NCBI GenBank assembly: GCA_000496475.1
Contig: AYMW01000001.1
Location: forward strand, 1,194,225-1,258,224
Source: Betaproteobacteria bacterium MOLA814
Lineage (GTDB): Bacteria; Pseudomonadota; Gammaproteobacteria; Burkholderiales; Burkholderiaceae_C
Length of the DNA: 64,000 nucleotides
Direction: 5' to 3'
Shown: positions 1-9,254 of the stretch, piece by piece
Layout: each line of letters begins with the position of its first letter
How positions within the stretch are numbered: position 1 is the first letter of the stretch
Notes under the pieces: model-generated
Told to the model about the DNA's origin: nothing
Database searches by the model: none
What the model saw: only the letters and a program-made list of their open reading frames with translations
Program-made: the position numbers and the translations under genes

Positions 1-740
1 CCCCGCCCCGAGCCCTGGATTTGCACAATCAAAGCGTCAATTGGGTCTGCCACCCACGCAATGGCTTTGCCGCGCAAGTCGTCCAAGGCCGCGGCATCAA
101 CCTCCATGTCTTTGCGCGTGTACCAGACTTTGCCACTTGTCAGACTGTCCGGTTTGGCGTACAGAGGGGTTTGGTGGGTATCGGTACGCAGTCTTGAGGC
201 GCGCAACATGGGCTCGAAATAACCAGTCAGTAAGCCACTGGTGTCGCCACCAAGCGTGCTGACTTTGTAAGGCTGCCACTGCTGCATCAGCCAGGCCACA
301 CGGTCTTGGGTGCTGCCAATACTGAGCTGGCGAGTAGCGGCGCAGTAAGGCTTTAATGGTGCGGGCGCGCCCTCGCAGTTGCGCAGCAACGCAGCCCACG
401 CGTGCTCCAAGTTGTCAGACCCCCACGCCGGCAGGTCGCGCCAGCGAACAGGTTGCCACACGCTACTGCCTTGGCGTTTGGCCGACGGTAAGACTTGACG
501 CTCATCCCAAGCAAACCAAGGCAATACGACCGGGTCGACGGGTAAGTCTTTGAAATCGACCTGGTCAACTGGCTCTGGCGCAACAGCTGGTGACGCCGCG
601 GGAGCCTGTGCGGACGGGGCCGCTGGTGGCCTTTGTGGGGCCATCGGAGGGGGCTGAACGGCACAGCCGCCCAATATTCCTACAATCAAAAGTCCTACCC
701 AAGTTATTTGGGCACGTGATACAAAACTGGTTGCTGGCAT
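1..740 (-). CDS. mltA: MltA, membrane-bound lytic murein transglycosylase A (C-terminus beyond window)
   Basis: Lytic transglycosylase that cleaves peptidoglycan glycan strands, anchored as a lipoprotein in the outer membrane. The reading frame runs leftward from ATG at 740 and leaves the window at base 1, so about 246 residues are visible. The N-terminus is a lipoprotein signal: a hydrophobic stretch followed by the lipobox LGGC (Cys at about residue 26), then a Pro/Ala-rich linker. Family hallmarks are GYFEP near residue 182 and DALIVQIQGSGRG at the window edge, matching the substrate-binding region of MltA. The catalytic Asp lies beyond the edge. The start codon overlaps, on the opposite strand, the start of the small plus-strand gene at 739. 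No strong ribosome binding site is visible. Confidence 0.9.
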   Translation of the reverse strand, partial: MPATSFVSRAQITWVGLLIVGILGGCAVQPPPMAPQRPPAAPSAQAPAASPAVAPEPVDQVDFKDLPVDPVVLPWFAWDERQVLPSAKRQGSSVWQPVRWRDLPAWGSDNLEHAWAALLRNCEGAPAPLKPYCAATRQLSIGSTQDRVAWLMQQWQPYKVSTLGGDTSGLLTGYFEPMLRASRLRTDTHQTPLYAKPDSLTSGKVWYTRKDMEVDAAALDDLRGKAIAWVADPIDALIVQIQGSGR

Positions 741-891
741 GACGTTGTTGATACTTGAGGCGCTAGGCGCGTTGCTGATATTTGTATTCATTGTGTGGTG
801 GACCATGTTCAGCGGGCGAAAAGGCGGCGAGCCAATAGACTCTGATGACACTCCCAACGATACCCCACCCGCAGACAAGACAGCCGACTGA
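739..891 (+). CDS. Small single-pass membrane protein, 50 aa, unknown function
   Basis: A 50-codon reading frame not assigned to any family I recognise. Residues 3-24 form one hydrophobic helix ending in VWWTMF, followed by a short basic patch (SGRKGG) and a Pro/Asp-rich acidic tail. That gives the layout of a small inner-membrane protein with a cytoplasmic tail. It starts on the two bases that also belong to the divergent mltA start codon, and ends 36 bases before the convergent YhdP-like gene. I see only a weak ribosome binding site. It is supported by the clean membrane-segment pattern and by filling the gap between two solid genes; it could still be a chance frame. Confidence 0.5.
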   Translation: MTLLILEALGALLIFVFIVWWTMFSGRKGGEPIDSDDTPNDTPPADKTAD

Positions 892-927
892 TTGACGTGC
901 ACAACAAACGCACGCCAACTGAGGCGC

Positions 928-3900
928 TTATTCTTTGGGTACGGGCAGTTGCTCAGCTGGGTCGGGCTGCGACGACACCGTTGCCGCGCCATTGCCAAAC
1001 TGCTTGAGCGCCTCTGAGGCCTGCTTGGATATATTGATGGTTTGCACAGGCGCTTTGTTGTCCTGCTGGGTGAGCTTAACCTCGTCGACTTGTGGGTCTT
1101 GCCAACTGCCCGTGACTTGAAAAGCCTTGGTGTTGGCCGTGGTGATGGCTTGGCCAAACACACGCTCCAAAAAGTATGTGGCCACACCAACCACAGGGTT
1201 GGTCGCTGCGGCCAGCAGCGACAACGTACCGGCATCCACTTGCGGTACAACCACCACTTGCAAGGCCTGCGTCTCGTCTGTCATAGACGCCTGGCCTTCC
1301 ATCAAGACCGTGGCATTGACACCCGCCATACGCAAGTTGTTGGTGCTGATGACACCGGTGGTAATGCGCGCGTTGCCAACCACCTCGTCAAAGGCAAAAC
1401 CTTCTAGGAATACATCTCTAAAGTCCAGCAACAAACGCCTGGGCAACGACTGCAAGCTCAACACGCCCAACAGCTTGGCAATGCCTGGGTCGGCCTTCAA
1501 GAATTGGCCACTGCTCACCTTCAAGTCCAGTGCACCGCTTAGGCTGCGGGTGTTAAAACTGGTCGGCGCACCCACCCATGCAACCTGACCTGTCATGCGG
1601 CCCTCAGAACCGCGCACCACACCTGGCATGCCAAAGCGACTCAACAATGCGCCACCATCGCGCAACTCTAAATCGAAATCTAAAAATGTACGTCTGACCA
1701 CGGTGTCAGTGGCGTTGGTACTGTTGTAGGTATCGCCGTTGGCAGGCTGGGTGGGCGCCCATTGACCATTGGCGCGCAAACTGGCTTCTGGCACATCTAG
1801 CCACAGCCGGTTGAGCCGCCACTCATTTGCCATTTGCCCAGGCGCGCGCTCGACCACACGGTTGGAAGCTTGTAGCTCCAAGCGGCCCAAATCCCGCCCC
1901 TCTAGGTTGAGCGACTGCACCACCACATCCAAGGCAGGCATCGCTCTTGGTTGTTCGGTCAACATCTGCACAAAGTCTTGCGTTTCTTGTTTTTTCAAAC
2001 TCAGCATCGCAAGTCGCGCGTACACATTACCCGCCCCGCTGTCAGTGCGGTCTGGTTCGCGGTACTGGAGATAACCGTTGACCTCGTCCGCCTTCACGTT
2101 GGCACGCCACAACGCATCTAAACGCTCGGCGCCTAACACCACGTTGTGAAAGCTGCGTCCCTGCACGGTGAGCTCTAAAGCTCTGGCCACCATGGTGGTG
2201 GGCATGTAGGCCTTGAGCGCACTGGCGACACCGCTGTTTCCGTCACCATCACCTCCCGTTTGAAGTCCGGCTGGGGCATCTATCGCAGCGGGGCCCACCC
2301 CCACACCGGTGAGCCTTGGTTCTGAAGCCGCAGCAGCGGTGACGGCCCCACTGAACATATTGCGCCAATGGTCCACGTTGAACTGGGCCAAACGCACATC
2401 GGCCAACACGCCTTGGTCAGGCACGCGGCGTACATCGTCGCCCAACTGACCCAGGCCCACCGCACCTCTCACCATCGCAGGGACTGTAAAACGCGTCACG
2501 TCAGCGGCGCTTTGTGTGAACTCACGTATGAACTGCGCATGAACCACTGGCGCGCTGTCTGGCCCCACACGCAACACGATGTTCTGCGCGCTGGCCATGC
2601 CTGCACTGCGCTGGTTGGCTGGCGCAGGCGAGAGCGCCAGACGCAATGGCCAGGACACCCCAGTTGGTTTGTTGATAGGCTGGGGCAAGTTCAACCGCAT
2701 GTTCGTGAGTGGTGCCTCCACCTCCCAAGACAAGCCCTGCGCATCTCTGACAGCACTCGCCTCAAACGGTGTGCTGCCGCTGGCGTATTGCGCCAGCTTG
2801 GCCACAGTACCCAAGGACGGTGTGCGCGCCAAGGCCTCGGCGTTGAGCGTGCCGCGCACGTTGGCGCTCAACCCACCAGACTCATCTGAACTGGCTGCGG
2901 CTTGCCAACGCAAACTGCCAGACACCGGGCTGCCCAGCCATTGCCCCCGCGCTTGTGTGACCTCCACACTGTCGTTTGAAAACTGCACACGTGCCGTTGC
3001 CTGTTGCAACGCTGGCACGCCAGGCCACAACTGCAAACTGTTGCCCAACAACGCCACTTGGCCTGTCACCACCACTTGCTCAGGCTGGCCCAGCGGTGCA
3101 TCAACACGCAGCCTAAGACTGGCATCACCGCCAGCTTGCCAGTCTTGCATCAGACCGTTACTCCAACGCGCAATAGGCGTTGCGTTGAGTTGTGCCAACC
3201 AAACCGGCAGTGGGCCAGCCGCAACAACGTCCACGGTCAGTTGCCCGCTGCCGTCTAACCCACGAATGCCCACTGAGGCATCACTCACCACCACGCCCGG
3301 CGCATCGCGCAGGCGACCCGTGATGTTGGTGATGTCAATATCTGAGCCATTCATGACAAAACGCGCTGACAGCTTATTCAGCGCTGGCCATTGCTGATCA
3401 CGACCCCAGCCAGCGGCATAGTCAAGTGCGATATCAGCGGCATTGGCAGACACAGCAAACCGCGCCGCGCCACCATCCCACACCGACTTGTCCAACTCGC
3501 TATTGATGCGGACAGCGACGTCACTGAGTTGCCCACCTTGCATGCTGGCGTTCAAAAAAGACAGTGCCTGCGTGCTCACGCTGCTGGGTAAATAACGCGC
3601 CAATTGCGTAGCGGGTAGGTGATCAATAGCAGCGTCCAGCTTCAAGAAACCAGCACTGCCTGCGGCTTGTCGCAGTGCCTGCGAACCCGTGGCCGCCCAC
3701 AACCCTGCACCACTAACATGGCCATGCGGTGTGTCAATTTGAACATTCTCAAAGGCCACGCGCCACCTGCCTTGCAAGGCTTCTGGGAGATCGCCACCTA
3801 GCCGCGTCTCTTGCTGCAGCGCTTGGCCGGGCGCGGCCCATGACAAGCTTGCTACTAAGCTAGAGAGGTCTATTTCTGGCTCACGCCAGATACCGGGCAA

Positions 3901-5400
3901 GACGAGGCTGCCTTGCGTCACCGACGCTTGCGCCGTGCCACCCAAACGCGTGCTGTCCCAAGTCAGCGACAAGCCTTGTACGCCAGGCCGTGCTGTATCG
4001 CCGGGCAATGGCTTGCTTGGCAAACGTCCGGGGGCCCAACCCAACTCGGTGGCTTGGCCGCTGGTGTGCCACGACACAGCCTCACCTGCGGCACCGCGCC
4101 AATCGGCTTGCATGCTGTTGATATAGCCAGTGGGGCGCCAGCTGTTTAAGTGGTTGCGCACCATCTCCGGCATGGGCAAACTGGGTGCGAGTTGGCGCAA
4201 TACATCTACATCCAATCGCGCCAAACGCACTTGTCCTTGCGTGGCTAAACCAGTGGCCAACTTAGGCCAAGACAGGTCTAGCTGCGCACCGTCCCACTGC
4301 ACACCTTGCACGGTCTCAAACGACATGTCTTTCACAGCCAACTGCCATTGCTGCGCCGCCCCTGCGTCGTCGCTACCATCCAAGGTCAAACGCGCTTGCA
4401 AGCGTTTGAACAGCAACGGCTTAAGTGCTGGCGTGGCTGGCTGTCGCCACACAACGCCCACCTCGGTCAGCGCCACGTCACTGGTCAATGTTTTGAGCTG
4501 TGCACCACGGCCCCACTCGAGCCAGCCGCGCCAAGCCATATTGGCTGTTTGGATCGCCATGACATCAGAGGCTTGCGGCCATAGGCGTGTCAACATGCCG
4601 TGCACAGCAGCGCCATCTAGCTGCGGCCACTGGGCATATGCCAAGCCCTCCCAGTTGCGCCAGTTCCCGGCCTGCGTGCTGAACAGCGGCGAGTCGAACT
4701 CGGCTTGTAGGGACACGCGCTGGCCCAACTCTGGAGGCGGTGTGAAATCTATACGCACCTCGTGGCTGCGTGCGCCACTGCGCAAGACCGCGTCTACGTG
4801 CCTGAAAAGCCATACGGAAGACGCCGTTGTGTGCGCATCCACCTCTGATGTTGGTGCGAAGCCCGCGTGGTCTTGAACTTCCACGATGGCATCTTCGACC
4901 ATCAGCTCAGGCTGCTCGAACACCCAGTCTAACCAGCCTGGGGTGTCGCCTGATGAGGGCTGTGACACCACCATGCCTGCCACACGCCATGCGCCGCTCG
5001 CATCGCGCAACACACGTACGCTGGGAGAGGTCACACGCAGTTGGTCAAACTCCAAGCGCCACAACCCGCGCATGCTGAGGCTAAGTTGTAACTTGGGAAT
5101 GAACACATCTGGTCGCTGGGCGTCGGCGCCCACCAGCACATCACGCGCTTCAAAATAAGAGGTCCAATTGTTGGCCTTGGCAGACAGGCTGGCAATTTGA
5201 ACGGGCGCGTCCAGCGCTACGCTCAACTGCAGGGCAATGTCCGAACGCCATATGTCGATTCGCGGCACAATGACTGCATGGATCAGCAAATAAACGCTGG
5301 CCACCGCTGTCCACGCTGCAAGCAAGGCAATCAATAGCCACTTCAGCACCTTGCGCACAATGCGCAAGCGAATGTTTGGAATTGAAGTGGTGGCTTGCAT
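928..5400 (-). CDS. yhdP: YhdP family protein (TIGR02099-type, AsmA-like), 1490 aa
   Basis: Very large envelope protein of the AsmA-like group. In enterobacteria YhdP takes part in phospholipid movement to the outer membrane and in the permeability barrier. The N-terminus has one membrane anchor at about residues 17-44, followed by a long beta-rich periplasmic region without cysteines that would mark enzyme domains, and an AsmA-like C-terminal region (around residues 1270-1420). It is longer than E. coli YhdP, which is about 1270 residues. The start at 5400 lies only 11 bases from the divergent glnE start at 5412, so the two promoters must lie within each other's coding regions. It ends facing the small membrane protein gene. 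Confidence 0.88.
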   Translation of the reverse strand: MQATTSIPNIRLRIVRKVLKWLLIALLAAWTAVASVYLLIHAVIVPRIDIWRSDIALQLSVALDAPVQIASLSAKANNWTSYFEARDVLVGADAQRPDVFIPKLQLSLSMRGLWRLEFDQLRVTSPSVRVLRDASGAWRVAGMVVSQPSSGDTPGWLDWVFEQPELMVEDAIVEVQDHAGFAPTSEVDAHTTASSVWLFRHVDAVLRSGARSHEVRIDFTPPPELGQRVSLQAEFDSPLFSTQAGNWRNWEGLAYAQWPQLDGAAVHGMLTRLWPQASDVMAIQTANMAWRGWLEWGRGAQLKTLTSDVALTEVGVVWRQPATPALKPLLFKRLQARLTLDGSDDAGAAQQWQLAVKDMSFETVQGVQWDGAQLDLSWPKLATGLATQGQVRLARLDVDVLRQLAPSLPMPEMVRNHLNSWRPTGYINSMQADWRGAAGEAVSWHTSGQATELGWAPGRLPSKPLPGDTARPGVQGLSLTWDSTRLGGTAQASVTQGSLVLPGIWREPEIDLSSLVASLSWAAPGQALQQETRLGGDLPEALQGRWRVAFENVQIDTPHGHVSGAGLWAATGSQALRQAAGSAGFLKLDAAIDHLPATQLARYLPSSVSTQALSFLNASMQGGQLSDVAVRINSELDKSVWDGGAARFAVSANAADIALDYAAGWGRDQQWPALNKLSARFVMNGSDIDITNITGRLRDAPGVVVSDASVGIRGLDGSGQLTVDVVAAGPLPVWLAQLNATPIARWSNGLMQDWQAGGDASLRLRVDAPLGQPEQVVVTGQVALLGNSLQLWPGVPALQQATARVQFSNDSVEVTQARGQWLGSPVSGSLRWQAAASSDESGGLSANVRGTLNAEALARTPSLGTVAKLAQYASGSTPFEASAVRDAQGLSWEVEAPLTNMRLNLPQPINKPTGVSWPLRLALSPAPANQRSAGMASAQNIVLRVGPDSAPVVHAQFIREFTQSAADVTRFTVPAMVRGAVGLGQLGDDVRRVPDQGVLADVRLAQFNVDHWRNMFSGAVTAAAASEPRLTGVGVGPAAIDAPAGLQTGGDGDGNSGVASALKAYMPTTMVARALELTVQGRSFHNVVLGAERLDALWRANVKADEVNGYLQYREPDRTDSGAGNVYARLAMLSLKKQETQDFVQMLTEQPRAMPALDVVVQSLNLEGRDLGRLELQASNRVVERAPGQMANEWRLNRLWLDVPEASLRANGQWAPTQPANGDTYNSTNATDTVVRRTFLDFDLELRDGGALLSRFGMPGVVRGSEGRMTGQVAWVGAPTSFNTRSLSGALDLKVSSGQFLKADPGIAKLLGVLSLQSLPRRLLLDFRDVFLEGFAFDEVVGNARITTGVISTNNLRMAGVNATVLMEGQASMTDETQALQVVVVPQVDAGTLSLLAAATNPVVGVATYFLERVFGQAITTANTKAFQVTGSWQDPQVDEVKLTQQDNKAPVQTINISKQASEALKQFGNGAATVSSQPDPAEQLPVPKE

Positions 5401-5411
5401 GGAATGAAATT

Positions 5412-8168
5412 ATGACCGCCACTGAGGGAGACACAAACACCGACTTGCCAAAACCTAGCGCCGCCACGGCCAACTTGGCGCAATACTCGCGTTTTGTTCA
5501 GCGTATTCGCAGGCGCTACGACAAAGAGTTGGGTCTTTTACAAGCTGGAGCGCCTGATACACCTGCCATGCAAAGCTGCCTAGACAGCTTGCTCGCCACT
5601 GGCCTGGATGCCGGGCAAGCGCTGCGGGTGTTGCGCCAATTGGTGGTGGAACGTTTGGTCGTCCTAGACTGCGAGCAAGCTGCGTCCCTTGGTGTTATCA
5701 CGGCCAGCATGACGGCGTTGGCTGAACTCGCCCTAGACCATGCCATGACATTGGCAACGGATGAACTGTCCCAGCATTACGGCACGCCCACAGGCCACAG
5801 CGGTGACGACAGGCACGGCCTACCTGCCAACATGTGGGTGATTGGGATGGGTAAGCTAGGTGCTCGCGAGCTGAACGTATCCAGCGACATTGACCTCATT
5901 TATGTCTACGACTGCGACGGTGAAACCTCTGGCAACGACAGGGGCTTGCAACGCATCAGCAACCACGAATTTTTTGGCAAGGTGGTCAAGCGCATCTACC
6001 AACTCATTGGCGATGTCACTGAACATGGCTTTGTATTTCGTGTGGACTTGGCCCTCAGGCCCAATGGCAGCGTTGGCCCTGCCGCCGTGTCGATTGACGC
6101 CCTAGAAGAGTATTTTTTAATCCAAGGCCGAGAGTGGGAGCGCTTCGCCTGGCTCAAAAGCCGCGTGGTAGCGCCGATGACTTTGGTCACAAATGGCTCG
6201 GCCCAGGCCTTGCGTGATGTGGTGCTGCCGTTTGTATTTAGGCGTTACCTGGACTACAACGTCTTTGATGGTTTGCGCAAACTCCACCGCCAAATACGTG
6301 AACACGCAGCCAAACGAGCCAGCGGACATCCCGAGCGCGCCAACGACGTCAAACTGTCTCGAGGCGGCATCCGAGAAATTGAATTTACGGTTCAGTTGCT
6401 GCAAGTGGTGCGTGGCGGCCAATTTCCAGAGCTGCGCAAGCGCCCCACTTTAAATGCTTTGACGCGCCTGACCAACGCCGGCTTGATGGAGGCAGACAAG
6501 GCACAAGCCTTGGCAGATGCCTATGTCTTTTTGCGCCAAGTGGAGCACCGCACGCAGTACCTTGACGACCAGCAAACCCACCAACTCCCCACACAAGACG
6601 CCGACTTGGCTTGGATGGCTACCAGCTTAGGCTTTCAAGATGTTTGTGGTTTTTTGTGCGCACTAGACACACACAGAGAAACCGTGGCGCAAGAGTTCGA
6701 CATTCTGTTGGGGGGTCAAGAAGAATGCACCAACTGCAACAAAACACAACACGACGCAGACGACTTAGAGTCAGCCATTGAGGCGTTGAGTGGCGCTTTT
6801 AAAGTGCGCATTGAACAGTGGCAAACACACCCCCGAGTGCTGGCCTTGCGCGAAGACGTTCGAACCCGTCTGGCACGGCTGGTTCAACGAACCGGCGCGT
6901 GGCTTGATGCAGGACGCACCACTGAAATTGGTGCTTTGCGCCTGGCCGACTGGATGGAGCCCATGCTGCGCCGCGACAGTTATTTGGCTTTGCTGCAAGA
7001 ACGCCCGTCGGTGCACGAGCGCTTGCTGCGACTCTTAGGTGCCGCCAAATGGCCTGCGCGCTACTTGATAAAACACCCAGGTGTGATGGACGAGCTGGCC
7101 AATCCCACGCTGCTCAACGAGCGCTTTGACCCCGTGCAATTCGAAGCTGAACTAGAAGCTAGGCGCTACGCCTTGCAAACGACCGGCGAAGATGGTGACG
7201 AAGAGCTGCTCAATTTGCTGCGCCGCGCCCACCACAGCGAGTTGTTTAGGACACTGGCACGTGACGTTGAGGGCATGCTGAGCGTGGAGTTTGTCGCAGA
7301 CGACCTCACCGCCTTGGCAGATACAGTGCTTCGCGTCACCACCCGGTGGTGCTGGCAGCGGTTGAAAAACGCGCATCGCGACGAGCCCGCGTTGGCCATC
7401 ATTGCCTACGGCAAGCTGGGCGGCAAAGAACTGGGCTATGGCAGCGATTTGGACATTGTGTTTGTATTCGACGATGACGACGAGGCCGCACCGGAGGCCT
7501 ATGCGGCCTTGGTCCGCAAGCTCATCAACTGGCTGACAGTCAAAACCGCTGACGGCGATTTATTTGAGATTGATACCGCCTTGCGCCCCAACGGCAACTC
7601 TGGTTTGTTGGTGACGCGGTTTGAAGCGTTTGCCGACTACCAAGAACGCCGTGGCAGCAACACCGCATGGACATGGGAGCACCAAGCCATCACCAGGGCC
7701 CGCTGCGCTGTTGGCAGCCCAGCTCTAGCCGCCAAGTTTGAGTCCGTGCGCCACGATGTCATGGTGTCTCGCAGACAGGCCAGTGACTTGCTGGTAGAAA
7801 TCACCACCATGCGCGAGAAAGTACGCGAAGCACACCGCGTTCCGCCAGACATATTTGACCTAAAGCACAGCTCTGGCGGTATGGTCGATGTGGAGTTCGT
7901 GATGCAATACCTGCTGTTGGCCAAGGCACACGCCCATGCCCAATTGCTGCCCAACTTAGGCAACATCAAGTTGTTGCGCATTGCCAAAGAGTGCGGCCTG
8001 ATTCCGCCGGCTATCAGCGACGCCGCGGCCAATGCGTACAGAGCCATGCGCCAGATGCAACACCGTGCGCGCCTGGACGAGGCCCCCACCCAAGTGACCC
8101 ACGCTCACATTGCCCAACACCGCGATGCGGTCTTAGATTTATGGCGTTACGTGATGCAGGAGCACTGA
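5412..8168 (+). CDS. glnE: Bifunctional glutamine synthetase adenylyltransferase/adenylyl-removing enzyme
   Basis: Adenylylates and deadenylylates glutamine synthetase in response to PII, tuning ammonia assimilation. Two nucleotidyltransferase domains are seen: an N-terminal one with GMGKLGARELNVSSDIDLIY near residues 145-164 (Asp-x-Asp metal ligands) and a second with AYGKLGGKELGYGSDLDIVF near 660. Each is followed by a helical domain; the ending HRARLDEAPTQV is typical. Length is 918 residues, near the family norm of about 950. The ATG at 5412 is chosen because an upstream in-frame ATG at 5376 would overlap the divergent YhdP gene and add an atypical leader. Downstream is a convergent gap before the ferritin-like gene. 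Confidence 0.96.
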   Translation: MTATEGDTNTDLPKPSAATANLAQYSRFVQRIRRRYDKELGLLQAGAPDTPAMQSCLDSLLATGLDAGQALRVLRQLVVERLVVLDCEQAASLGVITASMTALAELALDHAMTLATDELSQHYGTPTGHSGDDRHGLPANMWVIGMGKLGARELNVSSDIDLIYVYDCDGETSGNDRGLQRISNHEFFGKVVKRIYQLIGDVTEHGFVFRVDLALRPNGSVGPAAVSIDALEEYFLIQGREWERFAWLKSRVVAPMTLVTNGSAQALRDVVLPFVFRRYLDYNVFDGLRKLHRQIREHAAKRASGHPERANDVKLSRGGIREIEFTVQLLQVVRGGQFPELRKRPTLNALTRLTNAGLMEADKAQALADAYVFLRQVEHRTQYLDDQQTHQLPTQDADLAWMATSLGFQDVCGFLCALDTHRETVAQEFDILLGGQEECTNCNKTQHDADDLESAIEALSGAFKVRIEQWQTHPRVLALREDVRTRLARLVQRTGAWLDAGRTTEIGALRLADWMEPMLRRDSYLALLQERPSVHERLLRLLGAAKWPARYLIKHPGVMDELANPTLLNERFDPVQFEAELEARRYALQTTGEDGDEELLNLLRRAHHSELFRTLARDVEGMLSVEFVADDLTALADTVLRVTTRWCWQRLKNAHRDEPALAIIAYGKLGGKELGYGSDLDIVFVFDDDDEAAPEAYAALVRKLINWLTVKTADGDLFEIDTALRPNGNSGLLVTRFEAFADYQERRGSNTAWTWEHQAITRARCAVGSPALAAKFESVRHDVMVSRRQASDLLVEITTMREKVREAHRVPPDIFDLKHSSGGMVDVEFVMQYLLLAKAHAHAQLLPNLGNIKLLRIAKECGLIPPAISDAAANAYRAMRQMQHRARLDEAPTQVTHAHIAQHRDAVLDLWRYVMQEH

Positions 8169-8254
8169 ATGGCGACAACACACGGCGGGAATGACCCTGC
8201 AACCCGCCAGACGCAACCGCATTTGAAGGTTTAGTAGCCAGCTTAATGGCGGCT

Positions 8255-8270
8255 ATTGAGTTTGCTCAAT
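8255..8270. other. Small perfect hairpin between convergent genes
   Basis: ATTGAG and CTCAAT around a TTTG loop, in the gap between convergent glnE and the ferritin-like gene. There is no T-run on either side, so it is not a standard intrinsic terminator, though it may stop or stabilise either transcript. Confidence 0.3.
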
Positions 8271-8305
8271 GTGGTGACCTGACACACCCAAGATGGCATG
8301 TCGCC

Positions 8306-9142
8306 TCAGGTGGCTGTTGTTAAGACCAATTCTTTGCGAAACCGATTGAGCTCTTGCACTGACTTGAAACTGCGCTCCATCAACAAGCTCATGTTGTGCA
8401 AAATGCGTTCAACCACCTTGGTCTCCCACACCGCATCAAAATTGATTTGCTTGTCCAGCCAGTGCTCCAGCCATTCGGGGTTGGGCAAACGACTTTGTAT
8501 GGTGTCACGCGGAAACAGGGCCTTGCTGACGTGCAAGTTGGTTGGGTGCAACGCTTTCGCCGTGCGCCTGGCACTGGCCATGAGCACGCCGACCTTGGCA
8601 AATGACAGCCGCGCATCGTCGCCAAAGTTGTGGATGGCACGCTTCATGTAACGCAGGTAGGCGCCACCGTGGCGGGCCTCATCTTTGCTAAGCGTGGCGT
8701 AAATGTGTTTGATGACAGGCTCATCATGCCAGTCTGATGCACGGCGGTACCAGTGATTTAGTCTTATTTCGCCGCAAAAATGCAACATCAGCGTTTCTAA
8801 AGCAGGTGCAGGGTCGAAGTCAAAACGAACCGCGTGCAGTTCCTGCTCAGTAGGCGACATGTCGGGGCGGAAGCGACGCAAATACTCCATCAGCACCAAC
8901 GAATGCTTTTGCTCTTCAAAAAACCAAATTGATATAAAGGCCGAGAAATCCGAATCGTTTCGGTTGTCGCGTAAAAACATCTCAGTCGCGGGCAGCGCCG
9001 CCCACTCGGTAATCGCATTCATTTTGATGGTCTGTGCTTGCTCATCAGTTAATGCGCTGGCATCGAACTTATCCCAAGGAATGTCTTTTTCCATATCCCA
9101 ACGAACGGACTCTAACTGCTTAAAAAGCTCGGGGTACAGCAT
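8306..9142 (-). CDS. Ferritin-like di-iron protein, acyl-ACP-desaturase-related
   Basis: A 278-residue helical protein with ligands for a carboxylate-bridged di-iron centre: Glu46 or Glu54, EEQKH at 76-80, Glu125 and DEARH at 154-158. The spacing of two E-x-x-H motifs with single Glu residues resembles soluble acyl-ACP desaturases and other ferritin-like oxidases. Substrate is unknown. The start at 9142 is chosen because AGGAG lies five bases upstream and this start avoids overlap with the regulator gene; a frame to 9289 exists but has an atypical leader. It is co-oriented with the CarH-like regulator 112 bases upstream and may share its mRNA. Placement beside a CFA-type lipid operon suggests an oxidative step on a lipid or acyl chain (inference). 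Confidence 0.75.
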   Translation of the reverse strand: MLYPELFKQLESVRWDMEKDIPWDKFDASALTDEQAQTIKMNAITEWAALPATEMFLRDNRNDSDFSAFISIWFFEEQKHSLVLMEYLRRFRPDMSPTEQELHAVRFDFDPAPALETLMLHFCGEIRLNHWYRRASDWHDEPVIKHIYATLSKDEARHGGAYLRYMKRAIHNFGDDARLSFAKVGVLMASARRTAKALHPTNLHVSKALFPRDTIQSRLPNPEWLEHWLDKQINFDAVWETKVVERILHNMSLLMERSFKSVQELNRFRKELVLTTAT

Positions 9143-9147
9143 ATGGG

Positions 9148-9152
9148 CTCCT
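9148..9152 (-). promoter_or_regulatory. Ribosome binding site that decides the ferritin-like gene start
   Basis: AGGAG on the minus strand, five bases before ATG at 9142. It favours the 278-residue form over the longer frame starting at 9289. Confidence 0.7.
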
Positions 9153-9254
9153 GAGATACGTGCGTATGACTTGGTTGCGTTAATGGGTAATATTTTAGGC
9201 AAGCGAATGCCAGCTGGGGCTGCAGGGCCAAATACCCTTAAATCCCCTTGCTGT

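Noticed and set aside
2579-3397. 272-residue frame opposite the YhdP-like gene
   Set aside because: Antisense shadow; the Cys/Pro/Ser-rich sequence does not resemble any protein family.
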